The notes under the pieces: model-generated
Told to the model about the DNA's origin: nothing
The model's input: only the letters and a program-made list of their open reading frames with translations
Databases searched by the model: none
Origin: Blasia pusilla
Taxonomy: Eukaryota > Marchantiophyta > Marchantiopsida > Blasiales
Length of the DNA stretch: 64,000 nucleotides
Reading direction: 5' to 3'
Assembly (NCBI GenBank): GCA_050084515.1
Contig: CM114273.1
Span: forward strand, 8,618,001-8,682,000
Position numbers and translations under genes: made by a program
Shown here: positions 10,821 through 21,109 of the stretch, piece after piece
Layout: every line of letters starts with the position of its first letter
Numbering within the stretch: position 1 is the stretch's first letter

Positions 10821-10926
10821 CTTGTCTCCTCTTTGAGACAACTCCAACGCGCAAACCATCTTAGCGTGAGCCCGCTAATGTTCCGATGTTCCGCTTGGCA
10901 CTTGTTTGGTCATGAGGGTCGCGACA
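10821..10926 (+). repeat. Internal copy of the solo-LTR 3' terminus (direct repeat, copy 1)
   Basis: This matches 11414-11519 with only a few differences and ends in the same gtcgcgaca. The copies are 593 bp apart. It may mark a tandem partial duplication of the LTR or recombination between staggered LTR copies. Confidence 0.75.
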
Positions 10927-11413
10927 CTCACCCCTCTTTTAGAGGTTGATGCCCTCATCAATGCAAACCTTTATTATGTCAAGTCTCCTGGGCAGCCTAC
11001 CCCTTGACATTGAATTGCGTTCTGGTGGCTAACCCGCAATTCCTCTTAGTCTTTAGTTGTCGCTTTGCCCCACTTAGAATTATTAGCCTCTCATCTTCGA
11101 TAAGCCTGGACTAGTTCCAAGGAACTAACCTATCAAATAAGCTAACTAAGTGTGCAACCTTAGACTCTTTCGACTCATTACTGTAAACATCACACCTGTT
11201 TACCTGGTCCACAAATCGTACTACTATTGGGTCGCTCTTGTATTCGACTTAGGCGCGTCACTAAGTTTACTTATGTGGCCACAAGTAAGATCACCCCAAG
11301 CCCCAAGACAGACTTCATCTGCCCCGCCGACGCTAGGGCGAGCCCGAGTGTAATCCAACACAAGGTCCTGTTCTAGGTGCTTATCCACATACGAGCTCTC
11401 ACCTCAAATACTC

Positions 11414-11519
11414 CTTGTCTGTTCTTTGAGACAACTCCAACGTGCAAACCATCTTAGCGTGAGCCCGCTAATGTTCCGATGTTCCGCTTGGCACTTGTTT
11501 GGTCATGAGGGTCGCGACA
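11414..11519 (+). repeat. Solo-LTR 3' terminus (direct repeat, copy 2)
   Basis: This is the outer copy of the 106-bp repeat. Its final GCGACA abuts the tacac target duplication, so it is the genuine element end, and the copy at 10821-10926 is the internal one. Confidence 0.75.
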
Positions 11520-11524
11520 TACAC

Positions 11525-12180
11525 ACTGGTTGATTTTACTATACGACAACGGTGCGGCCACGAGCGGCACGGCCTGGCAATCGGCGACGCGTTGCGGCTA
11601 CGGGCGTCACGACACGGTACTCGATCGTCCTCGAGCGGCTACCAATCACAACATAGCAAAATGAAATGAAAACTCAAACATCATAACCCTAGGTGACCTG
11701 CCATCACTGGTTGATGACGAAACTGCAATGACGATGGCGGCCAAAATAAATTACGTGGAGGCGGCGCAAGTCAGAGTATTAACGATTGTTGTGGAAGACC
11801 CTCCACTCCGTAATGGCGGAAATGGCAACCAAGGGTGGCCAACAGTCGAACGCAGCTCTGAGCAGTGCTAGGCGGCGGCGGCGACCGACGTTGGATGGTG
11901 GACGATAGACCGTTGATGGTGACGGTGGATGTAACCATCCTTTGATAATCATAGTTAAGTTAGAATCTATGACATGAAGCGCATAAGTGGGAAAGAATCA
12001 ACCAAAAAGAGAAAAAAACAAGATACATGAGATAAAAATGAGAGTGGGGCCATAGGTTGATGAAAAGGAAGATAAGGATGAGGTTGAGACATTAGACTCC
12101 AAAGGAGATCCTCTCATGCTATGAGAGTAGGACACGTGGCATAGGGATAGGTAGAGCTAATTTTTCTTCATTGTACCTAT
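11525..12180. other. Intergenic, no gene recognised
   Basis: The sequence is CGG/GGC-rich at 11540-11930, with imperfect repeats of gcggcacgg/gcggctac type, and becomes AT-rich towards 12180. No coding or RNA signal is visible. Confidence 0.3.
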
Positions 12181-12184
12181 CTCT

Positions 12185-14041
12185 AAGTATATAAATTATT
12201 GGGTGATGCTGCTATCTATGGTTTTCCTTCAACCTGGTCGCTACGGGAGATTGTCCCTATTCACAAATCAAGAAGGAAGGACTTGGTAACAAACTATCGC
12301 ACTATCATGGTGGGTAGTGTTTTTGCCAAGTTGTTTGGGAAATTGGTGGAGTCGAAGTTGAGCACATGGACAGAGTCTTTCCAAAAGAGAGCACGGGTCC
12401 AAGGTGGTTTTCGTCCAACATACAACACCATCGATCATATCTTGGCCTTGCGTGTTTTATGGGAGAAATCTAAGGGCAATGGAAAAGCTTTGTTTTGCGG
12501 CTTCATCGATTTCAAGAAAGCTTTTGATACTGTACCTCGCAAGCTCTTATGGGAAAGGCTGCAAGCCATTGGAGTTCCACAAAATCTCCTAGCAGCCGTG
12601 GGCCACGTTATACCATTCCGTTCGGGCCAAGATCAAAGGTTCACAAACTCAAGAGATCTTGAGCACCATTGAGTCATTCAAGGTTGCCTCGCTCCCTACA
12701 CTTTTGGAGTTTTCATAGATGATATCGAAAAGTGGTTGGAGGAATGTGATAGTGAAGGGTCAAGCTTGGGGACTTTGTCATCAAAGCTCTATTGTATGCA
12801 GATGATATCATATTACTAGCACGTGATGGCATTAGTTTACAAAAGCACCTCGACACTTTGACAAGGTTTTGTACCCAGAATCAGATGGAGGTTAATATGG
12901 ACAAGTCTAAAGTCATTATAGTGGGTACTAGATCCAAGTTCTCGTTCTTTTACAAAGGTCTACAATTAGAACAAGTGAAGAGTTACAAATATCTAGGCAT
13001 CGATTTCTCTCATGACTATAGTTGGGCACTTTATGTGCAAAAGAGAGTAGAAGCTGGTTACAAAGCTCTATATTCATTTTTAAACCGGTGTAGAAGAGCT
13101 CATCTTGTGTCTTGGAGTCTTAGGAAATTCTTATTTAGGAGCTTAGTGTTGCCGGTGGTCTTATATGGGACCCAAGTTTGGGGCCCTAGTTGTAAGAAGA
13201 CAGGTTGGGAGCGCGTGGAAAGAGTGCAAAAGATTTTTCTACAAGAAGAATTGGGTGTAAGAAACCAAACTCCGTATGCTATTCTTCTTGCGGAAACAGG
13301 TTTTCTTCCTCTAGAAGCTGAAGCTCTTTACTTGACCATCACTTACATCGCAAGGGTGAGATCTCTTGATGTTTTCGCCTCCCTCATCAAGCTTTTTGCG
13401 AGCCACACGTTCCATAGGGTGGATGGCGGATGTGGTGACTTGGTCTTCAAAGTGGAATGTGGCAAGACGCGATTGGGACTTGAAACCGATGGCCCTCCGT
13501 GAGCATCTACAGAAGCAATTTCTCAACATCATTTGGGCGGTCACGGGCACCAAAATGGAGTTTTATCAACTTCATGTTAATCTTATGCTTGTATATCGTG
13601 AACAAGGATACCTACTTACGGGGATCTCCACGTTCTTACGACATATTATCGCACGTCATAGAACTGGGTCTCATAGGTTAGGAATTGAGGAAGGACGATG
13701 GTTTAAAATTGATAGAAGTGAACGAATTTGTAGGTTATGTGACGGAGAAAATATTGAGGATGAAGAGCATGTGTTTGTTATATGTCCAAGGTATGGAGAA
13801 ATAAGACTAGCTCATAAAATAGATGTGGAGAATTTCTATTCTTTACTACAGCTAGTGCCTTATGATTTAGGTTGTTATATTAGGGACGCCATCATTCATC
13901 GCTCAAGTGCTCTAGGCTGTAGCTAGGAGAAGGTCTTAAGGATCTTTTTCAGGGTCAGTCAATGAATGACTTGTAATGTGTTTTTCAGCCTTTTGACCCT
14001 TTGGGTCCCACGGGCTTGATCTATTTACCATTTACCATTTA
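12185..14041 (+). mobile_element. LINE copy 2, 5'-truncated within RT
   Basis: Homology to the family starts at aaattattgggtgatgctg in the RT domain and runs through the common 3' UTR to a TTTACCA-type tail. Coding is broken into frames 12199-12672, 12792-13502 and 13366-13926. Breaks include an extra base near the end of the first frame, a lost base near 12763 and an indel near 13370. The 'LYADDIILLAR' RT catalytic core is present at about 12789. It is very close to copies 3 and 4 in sequence. No convincing target duplication was found. Confidence 0.85.
12199..13926 (+). pseudogene. LINE ORF2 fragment (RT core to C-terminal zinc domain), frameshifted
   Basis: Segments in order are 'YRTIMVGSVFAKLFGKLVE' (RT fingers/palm), 'GFIDFKKAFDTVPRKLLW' (RT palm Asp motif), 'YADDIILLA' (catalytic Asp pair), the thumb/connection region, and the CRLCDGENIEDEEHVF Cys/His module. 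The 5' part with endonuclease is absent because of truncation. At least three indels mean that no full-length product is possible. Confidence 0.8.
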
Positions 14042-15290
14042 TTTACGATAAAGGAAGAGGAGAGGCCTCGAGGGGCATTCTACCTTTGAGCAACTCTAGA
14101 GTGGTACCGTGAGCTGGAGAGTTATAGTGGACTATTGAAGGTGACGGTGGACCGTTGAAGGTGACCATGACGGCGACGGCCGCCGCTGGCACGGCGGCTG
14201 GTTTAGGATTTGAACAATTTAACCCTAAAAATTGCTTAGCAATGGAAGTTTTTCAAGATTGATCATAACCTTTTTCTCGCAACTCCAAATGTGCACTGTT
14301 TATTGCACAGCGTGCATAACTTCATGATCTACAACCGCATTAAAAAATATTTTGAATCGGACATTCCAGAAAAATCGACATGGATTGTCGTAAAGCCCAA
14401 TGTTCTTTCTCCTACACCAAATTTGGCAGCGTTTCCGCGCTGATTTCTCCCAATGAAAATGTAAAACCTATGAAAACAAAAATCAAAAAGCTACATGGTG
14501 CTCTCAAGAGCACCAGCATGGGGAAATTTTTCCCCATACCCAATCCCTATTAAAAATTGGGTAGCGCTTCCATGCGCCACGCTTCCACACAAAAAATCGG
14601 CAAATGAAACATAAAAAATAAAGCCTCTCTGGCTCCGGTGAGCACTCCCATGAACCGCTGAACGGGGAATACGATCCCCAACCTGAAAAATCAGCGATTG
14701 ACCGGCAAGCTCCCCCATGAAGCTCTCTCACTCATCTTAATCCTCTCTTCGTAAATCAAGATCCAATCTCTCTCAACACCATAGCTCTCAAATGTGTGCA
14801 GTGTCCCATGTCTCTCTCAATGTCAAACCAAACCCACTCTCCTAATGAGATGCTTGCGTTACACACACAAGGAAAGCAAGATCATAGCTCCGCCGCCTCA
14901 TGCCAAGAGGTTCAACAAAGAGAGAATGAGCTCTCAAGCTCTCTCTCCTTGAGGTATACCCCTCCCCTCTCCCAAGCTCTCTCTCCATGGTAATCTATGC
15001 TCCCAAGTCACCTCCTCGGCTCTTGACCTGATGTAGGAGGTCAAGGGCCACTTACCAAAAATATAAAGTCGGCCATATACTCAAAATGGTACTAACCTAA
15101 AATAGTAAGTTCTTCAATATAGCTCCAAATGAGCTGAAACGAAGGGGAAACCTGCTCTCTCAAGTGTCCCGGGGCCTCATCAGGTCATCCTTGACCTTCT
15201 GAGCCTGTCCTCCACTACTTTCAAAGGCGCTCTACTAGATCTCACCAATCTATCCTAAAAGATGTGATTGGTTTGGGACACCATCTTGCA
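14042..15290. other. Intergenic, no gene recognised
   Basis: Short low-complexity stretches (CTCTCT-rich at 14740-15000) and AT-rich sequence are present. The overlapping 75-codon frames at 14491-14731 show no domain. Confidence 0.3.
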
Positions 15291-15990
15291 AGACCTCATC
15301 TAATGTCAATGTTATGAATACCAATCCTGAAGGAGCTCAACATGAATTTGAGTCCCCTACTGAATTTTTTGAATCTGGATTCTACAATTCTGTTGGTGGT
15401 GAAGACATAAATGAGATTTTTGTTCTTACTTCAGTCGACATCCACTCTCCTGTGATGGAAAATTAACCAACGTTTTGCTTCAATGCCAGATGTTGCCATT
15501 CCAGTAGACCATGATGAAGAATTTCTAACTGAAGTCGATGATATCACCAATTCTATATCACATTTGCATCATGAAGGTCAGCTAACAACTCCAAAAATGC
15601 AGCCTCAATAATAAGAAAATCGCTCAACCAGCGCCTTTTGATCACAAGGAGAAAAAACGTCCACATCTGACATAACTCCTCCGCCACAGTCAAGTGACCG
15701 TGCACGGAAGATGAAAATTGGCTCTCAAGGTGGACTAGCCAAGCACATTCTTTTGTCTCTTTACCAAGAGACCATCAATCTCAAAGTACAATACATAAAT
15801 TGATCACTCGAGAGTAGAGAGAGGTAGAATAGGCTAAAATTGGAGGAGAAGAGAGCAACTGCCAAGTTAGCAATTAGAATCCAAGTAGTGCTTGAGATGA
15901 CAAGATGTGGAAAAATATCGGATGAGTTGAAGTCTATTTTTTATTTGCTAGATGCAACTCAAGAGAAGGCCATGGCAGCCAATGTAGATT
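15291..15990 (+). pseudogene. Transposon-like coding relic, family not identified
   Basis: The plus strand has a clean Glu/Asn-rich stretch at about 15305-15460 ending in TAA. After several frame changes a helical segment follows at about 15835-15990 ('EEKRATAKLAIRIQVVLEM' read across a frame change, then 'DELKSIFYLLDATQEKAMAA'). The latter has the look of a coiled C-terminal region of a plant transposase-associated ORF. Frames are broken at least three times. Assignment is by general appearance only. Confidence 0.25.
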
Positions 15991-18027
15991 AGAAAAAAAT
16001 CTTTCTAACTTACTGATTCTTGCAGCACAACTTATATCGGAGATTTTTGTGTCCTTTTGATAAATACACATTCCAATGAAACATTGTTTCCTCCATAAGC
16101 ATCTAGGTTGTATTCACTAATCGTTTCGTTGAAGTCTCATTCAAAACTATTCTCCATAGATTTTTCTTGGTTTCTCATTCTTTGCACCACTTGGAATCCC
16201 TAAACTCTCTTTATCCACAACCCCATTTCCTTACAACACCTCTAGGTGTTGAAGCTACTCTAGACTTGGATTCCATTCCGAACTACAAGATATTGGGTTA
16301 TTGCTTTATAAGTCTCCTCTGAATCTATGGTTGGATATATTTTCAATCAGATCCCCTCTACAGCAAATGTCATCCGTCATACACTCATAGAGCATGGTTC
16401 CCTTGTAGAGCATGGTAGTACCCTCGGTCTAAACCATTGATTTGCTTTCTTGCTTACATTCTTCACTACATGTCTTGTGATGCTCGCATGCACACTTGAA
16501 ACGTATGTATCTCTGTTTTGATCCTCAATATATCCGTAATATGTTTCTGTATACACAATTTTTTATGAAGGAAGATCCTGAGTGAGATGAAATTCTTGTA
16601 AGTGATCCCTCGCCCCCCTGGAATCATCAGAGTCTGTCATGGTGTCTGAAGTCACTTTGTGAAGAAGGCTTGGAGTAATTGTGGTTGAATGTAAAAATAT
16701 TGAAATTGGGAGTACCATAAGGTCGTAAAGTGTGGCGGGTGTTGCGTTATGTGCTAGGAAGCTTGGACATATGTGTTTTGTTCCACATCAATTTCAAGCT
16801 ACCTAACCATTGGGTTTTTCATCTACACCTGGCTTATCAAGCTATCAATGTTGTGGAGCTCATTATAGAGGCCTTGAGGGTAATACAAGATGAAATCCAT
16901 ATCAATTTCTTACCTTATGAATAGGAATAAATCTATGTATTCTACAACAAAGAATAGAAATCTTAACAGCGGGATAGTTGTGCTTAATTGAGGACCAATT
17001 GTGAGAAGCGACGGTGAGCAGACTTGAATAAGAACACTTCAAATTTCCACCACATTTTGAGACATGTTTCCAGAATATTTTTGAGGCTCTGGTTTCACTT
17101 TCTCCCATGGTGGTGGTAAGAGGACATTCTTATTTATTGCACAACACTCTTTCACACTTGTAGTGTTGGTTTCCAGAAGTGCCTTCTCATTATGGTTTTT
17201 GTGGACTTAGTTAACACAACAAAGTACACCAATACAATCAAAACATATGCAATATGATTTATTGAAATCTAAGTTGTGCCAAACACACTGAACATTTGCT
17301 GACCATACACAACACAACCTGAAGAGACCCATGGACTATTACTCATGATTGAAACTGAACAACATCAAAATGAGAACCTGAGAAAATATATAAGCGTTAT
17401 TGGAATGCGAGAGAGGCCAAGCACTCAAATAAGTTGGATATTACTTGAACTCAAGGAGCACAGAGAAGTCCTAGGCAAGGAACCCCTCCGGGCTGCTAAT
17501 AATATGCAAGACAAGCCTTTTGAACTTCCAATCGCTTCCGCATGCCCAACTCTCGAGCTATTTTTGGTGCTTGCAATGCATAATTGTTGAAATCCTGGTC
17601 ATCTTCCATTTCTATGTCATGATGGTCACTAGTCCAGAAGTCACCCGGCTGTAAAAGACCTCAACATGAAAGTTGTCAGAAACGACGTTCCTGACACAAT
17701 GGACCTATCCTCAACCTCATCCGACACCGTGGGACAAAGTTACACTCAAGATAGTCCGCTAGCTCCTACGCCCTATCCACGATAGATCTCGACCTATCGG
17801 CTACTCAAATGTGACAAAATAGATCATAGATTGATAATTAAATACCAACTATTTTTTACCTTGGTAAAAGACCAACCCTCGAAAGGTAGAGATCTTGAAA
17901 ACTTTACATATCCCACCAGACATAAAAAGTCAATTATTGATCATTTATAATGCAAGATCATAATACTACACATACCTACAAGTGAGGACCCGATGTTCAT
18001 GGAAGATCAAAGAGTTCAGAATATATA
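15991..18027. other. Intergenic, no gene recognised
   Basis: AT-rich sequence without open frames over 81 codons and without recognisable RNA genes. Confidence 0.3.
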
Positions 18028-18832
18028 TCAAATGCTTTTTATCTTTCCATTGTTCTTCTTGGTGCTCTCAGACTTCACATCGCTCTCTTGTTCACTACTT
18101 GCAGTTGGAAGGGTGTCGGTCGTCATTTTAGTTAAACGTCTTTTCTTTTTTTGAGAGGTATCTTGCTCCTCTGGAATTCCATGTAGCACCAAGAATGGAA
18201 ATCCATTACATTACAAACTACTTTTTTGAATTGAAATACAGATGATAGTTGCAAAACATATTCAAGGAAGGTTGTACCATGTCCCATGCTACAATCTCCA
18301 ATTATGGGTGGAAGAGATTAATTAGTAGTATGAGATTTTTTATACATATACAAGCTTGAACTACACGTACATGCTTATCCAACTCCTTAAATACCTCCTT
18401 TTCAGTAACTGCAATATCAGCCTGATCTTTCACATGCTCTGATTGAACCTCAGAGGGACTTGCCATCACAACTTTAAGAGTAGAGTGTCAAGTTTCTAAT
18501 AACATGACAGAAAATTATACAAGAGAACAATGAAGAAAGAATTTCTTACATTCCTGCTACTGGTTGAGACCTCTTGCTGATGCTTTAGGTCTCTTATTCT
18601 CCGAGAGCTTGTTGATCATATCAACAAGCATGCAAAAAGCTTCTTTTTGTTCTTGTTGGTTCTTTTCCAACTTGTGCTCAATTAAAGTCTGGTTAATTGA
18701 CATCTTATTTTCCAAGAGTAGTTTATTATTTTCCATTTGTTCTTCAAGTTGGCCCTTGATTACACCCATATCTTCACTCCACTTCTTCTCCACCTTCAAG
18801 AGTTGTGTGGTAATATTTGATTCCACACTGTG
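18028..18832 (-). CDS. Candidate spliced gene fragment: coiled-coil plus Lys-rich tail
   Basis: Three minus-strand blocks join in one frame through plausible GT...AG introns. Exon 18832-18571 has a strong acceptor (tttgtttgtttccag) and encodes a Glu/Lys/Gln-rich coiled coil. Exon 18471-18395 is Ser/Glu-rich. Exon 18168-18028 holds a KKKRR nuclear-localisation-like run and a Ser/Glu/Lys tail ending in TGA. The donor of the first exon (gtctca) is weak, while that of the second (gtattt) is fair. Exons upstream of 18832 were not resolved. The family is unknown: it may be a host gene remnant or an accessory ORF of a DNA transposon. Splice sites are judged by eye only. Confidence 0.3.
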
Positions 18833-19349
18833 CTGGAAACAAACAAAACAGATCCAGTTAAATTTCATCTTTGCTCTAGCCATATAATAATCATAAGACT
18901 TCAATAAAACAAGAAGAAACTAAAATAGAAAGAGAAAGTAAAAAAACCCAATCCACCTACATTTACCAAATTAATAGGATCGACTTGACTTACTCGAGAA
19001 CCTCATGTAAAAAGGCTCTCACTTGTTGTTGTTGTTTCTAGTTCCGGTTCCTTACCCTCCATGTATGTTGTTGTACCTCTTCCTTTAGATTTTCAAGACA
19101 ATGAAAGCAATGAGAATGAGGTAAGCACTAAAAGGAAAGTGATTTCCACAAGGTTGGATCCCAAGAAAAATGAAGACGTGTCATACAACTTTGATTACAC
19201 AAAATATTGGATTCTCAACATCCACTCCTCTGAGCACCATTGATTTGATCGGCCCCCTTGTATGAGGAGAAGCCTAGATCGATGGTTCCGACTTAGACGT
19301 CGAAGGAGTCATAGTAATATGACGTAGGTGGTTTACGGAGTAGCGTTAG

Positions 19350-19420
19350 TAGGTTTATCTAACCCTATATTGCATCAGGGTGCGGGGCACCCTGATGCAA
19401 TATAGGGTTAGATAAACCTA
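19350..19420. repeat. Perfect 34-bp inverted repeat with 3-bp loop at LTR start
   Basis: Arms 19350-19383 and 19387-19420 are exact reverse complements separated by ggg. The right arm includes the likely 5' start of the copia LTR (tgatgcaatat at 19393), so the left arm is an inverted copy of that end. Confidence 0.9.
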
Positions 19421-19661
19421 ATAGAAACGAAGAAAGATTTTTCTATTAATAGAAACGAAGAAAAATAGGTAAAAACCCTAGTTTTCCCGAGTAGTCAAAT
19501 AGTCGGGAACCGCAGCGGTAGTGTATTCTCGTATGTCGAGTTATCTCCCAGTTCAGGTTCCATCGAAGCTCTTCTGTGAGCGCACGGACGGACTAGGCCA
19601 CTTTGTATCTCTAAGTTTTTGTAAAGATTTCAGTGATTTAGTCACTTTCTGTTTTCTCACA
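19393..19661 (+). repeat. Probable 5' LTR of the copia element
   Basis: It starts TG and ends CA immediately before the primer site at 19662. It contains two copies of aatagaaacgaagaaa near 19420 and 19448. The start is uncertain because an alternative TG lies at 19381 within the palindrome. Its length of about 270 bp suits small plant copia LTRs. No 3' partner was found in the window. Confidence 0.5.
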
Positions 19662-19673
19662 TGGTATCAGAGC
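19662..19673 (+). promoter_or_regulatory. Primer-binding site for initiator tRNA-Met
   Basis: TGGTATCAGAGC matches the 3' end complement of plant initiator methionine tRNA, the standard minus-strand primer site of Ty1/copia elements. It directly follows a CA dinucleotide that would end the LTR and lies 62 bp before the gag ATG. Confidence 0.85.
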
Positions 19674-19734
19674 AGTAGGTTTTTCCAGTATTTTGTATCT
19701 GGCGATCTAGTGTGTTTGCACAAAATCTTGAGAG

Positions 19735-21000
19735 ATGGCTACTTCTTCGTCAGTTCGTGCTCGCCCTCCTCCGCTGGGTGAAGGGAAGTTAGATGGGTCT
19801 AACTATACGTTGTGGAAGTTCAAAATGAGAACTGTTCTCGAATCATTTGAGATCTGGGAAACGGCCACAGGGGTCGATTCAAATCCACAAGCTAGTTTGA
19901 GTTCTGCAAGTTCATCTTCATCTGGGGATATCGATCCTGTTGTATTATTGGCATGGAGACGCAGAAACGCTGATGCTCTATATGCGATTGTCACGAATGT
20001 AACTGATTCTGTCATGACTCTCATTCAACATACAACCACTGCTGCTGAGGCGTGGAACATTTTGAAGAATCAGTATGAAACGAGGAATGAGACTCGGATT
20101 CAGAATCTGGAGAATCAGCTTACGTCCGAGAAATTTTCAGAAGGAGAAAGCGCGGAGCAATTTTTGACAAGGATCAAGAATCTTCAAGATCAGATGGCGT
20201 CCGTGGGAATTTCAAAGTCTAGCGAAGATTTGGCACGCTGGTGCATAAGGATTTTGCCTCCAAGGTATGACAGTTTGGTCACTGCACTGAATACTCAAGT
20301 AAGACCCACGCCGCTTACTTTTGAACAATTTAGTGCAATGTTGGTAGAAGAGGAAATGCGCTTCAAAGCAAGAGAGGCAAGTGACGCAGCATTTACTGCC
20401 AACGTACAGAGAGGTAGAAATCAGGATTACAATTCAAATGTCAAGAAGAAATTTCCAAGAAAAGCCTTCAAATGCTTTTATTGTGGTAAGCTAGGTCATC
20501 TTATCAAAGATTATAGGAAGAGAAGTCAGGATGAGAAGAACGGTTGTTTAAGACCTAAGAAGGAGTCTGGAAAGGGTTTAGGGTAGATGCTTGGGTAGCA
20601 ATAGAAGAGTTCTGCACACAGTCAGAACATACCACTAAGACAAAGAGTGAAGATGCATGGATGCTCGATAGTGGAGCATCTAGGCATATGACCAATCATA
20701 AGGATTGGTATAGCTCCTTACAGCCTCTACAGGAGCCCATCGTTGTTACTGTTGGGAATAATGCAAAGTGCCTTGTAGAAGGGAAAGGCACAATTTCTTT
20801 AGTCTCACAAAAAGGAGATGAAAAGAAGTTAACTGATGTACTGTACGTACCAGAGTTGAAGCGAAATTTGATTTCAGTGGCACTATTATGTGATCGTGAC
20901 CTAGAAGTTCGTTTCAAGAAAACTGGAGCAGTCATTGAGGATGCCAATGGGAAAGTAGTGGGTGAAGGTATACGACGTGGAAATATCTACGAGTTGTATG
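19735..21000 (+). pseudogene. Ty1/copia gag and protease (5' half of split element)
   Basis: Frame 19735-20586 (283 codons) starts ATG after the primer site. It gives a UBN2/DUF4219-type gag ('LDGSNYTLWKFKMRTVLES', then a helical capsid region) and a zinc knuckle, CFYCGKLGHLIKDY, whose last Cys is Tyr. A TAG at 20584 and a frameshift separate it from the second frame, 20661-21000. That frame has the protease active site 'LDSGASRHMTNH' and the region up to the pre-integrase segment ('GNIYELY'). At 20998-21000 the sequence is cut by the tail of a LINE. The rest of the polyprotein, on minus at 27583-25940, would continue in frame. Gag builds the particle and protease cleaves the polyprotein. This copy cannot do so intact. 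Confidence 0.85.
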
Positions 21001-21109
21001 GTAAATGGTAAATAGATCAAGCCCGTGGGACCCAAAGGGTCAAAAGGCTGAAAAACACATTACAAGTCATTCATTGACTGACCCTGAAAAAGATCCTTAA
21101 GACCTTCTC

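Larger units (their letters stand above)
9925..11519. mobile_element. Solo LTR (about 1.6 kb) with 5-bp target duplication
   Basis: The unit begins TGTCGC and ends GCGACA, a perfect 6-bp terminal inverted repeat with the TG...CA ends of LTRs. It is flanked on both sides by tacac (9920-9924 and 11520-11524), the 5-bp duplication expected of LTR retrotransposon integration. No gag-pol or second LTR lies inside, so it is best read as a solo LTR left by LTR-LTR recombination. The last 106 bp (11414-11519) are also present at 10821-10926, so the 3' terminus is duplicated internally. Frames inside it are not credible genes. Confidence 0.75.

Noticed and set aside
10180-10949. Overlapping plus frames of 89, 134 and 106 codons
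   Set aside because: They lie inside the solo LTR, overlap each other in different frames and show no domain.
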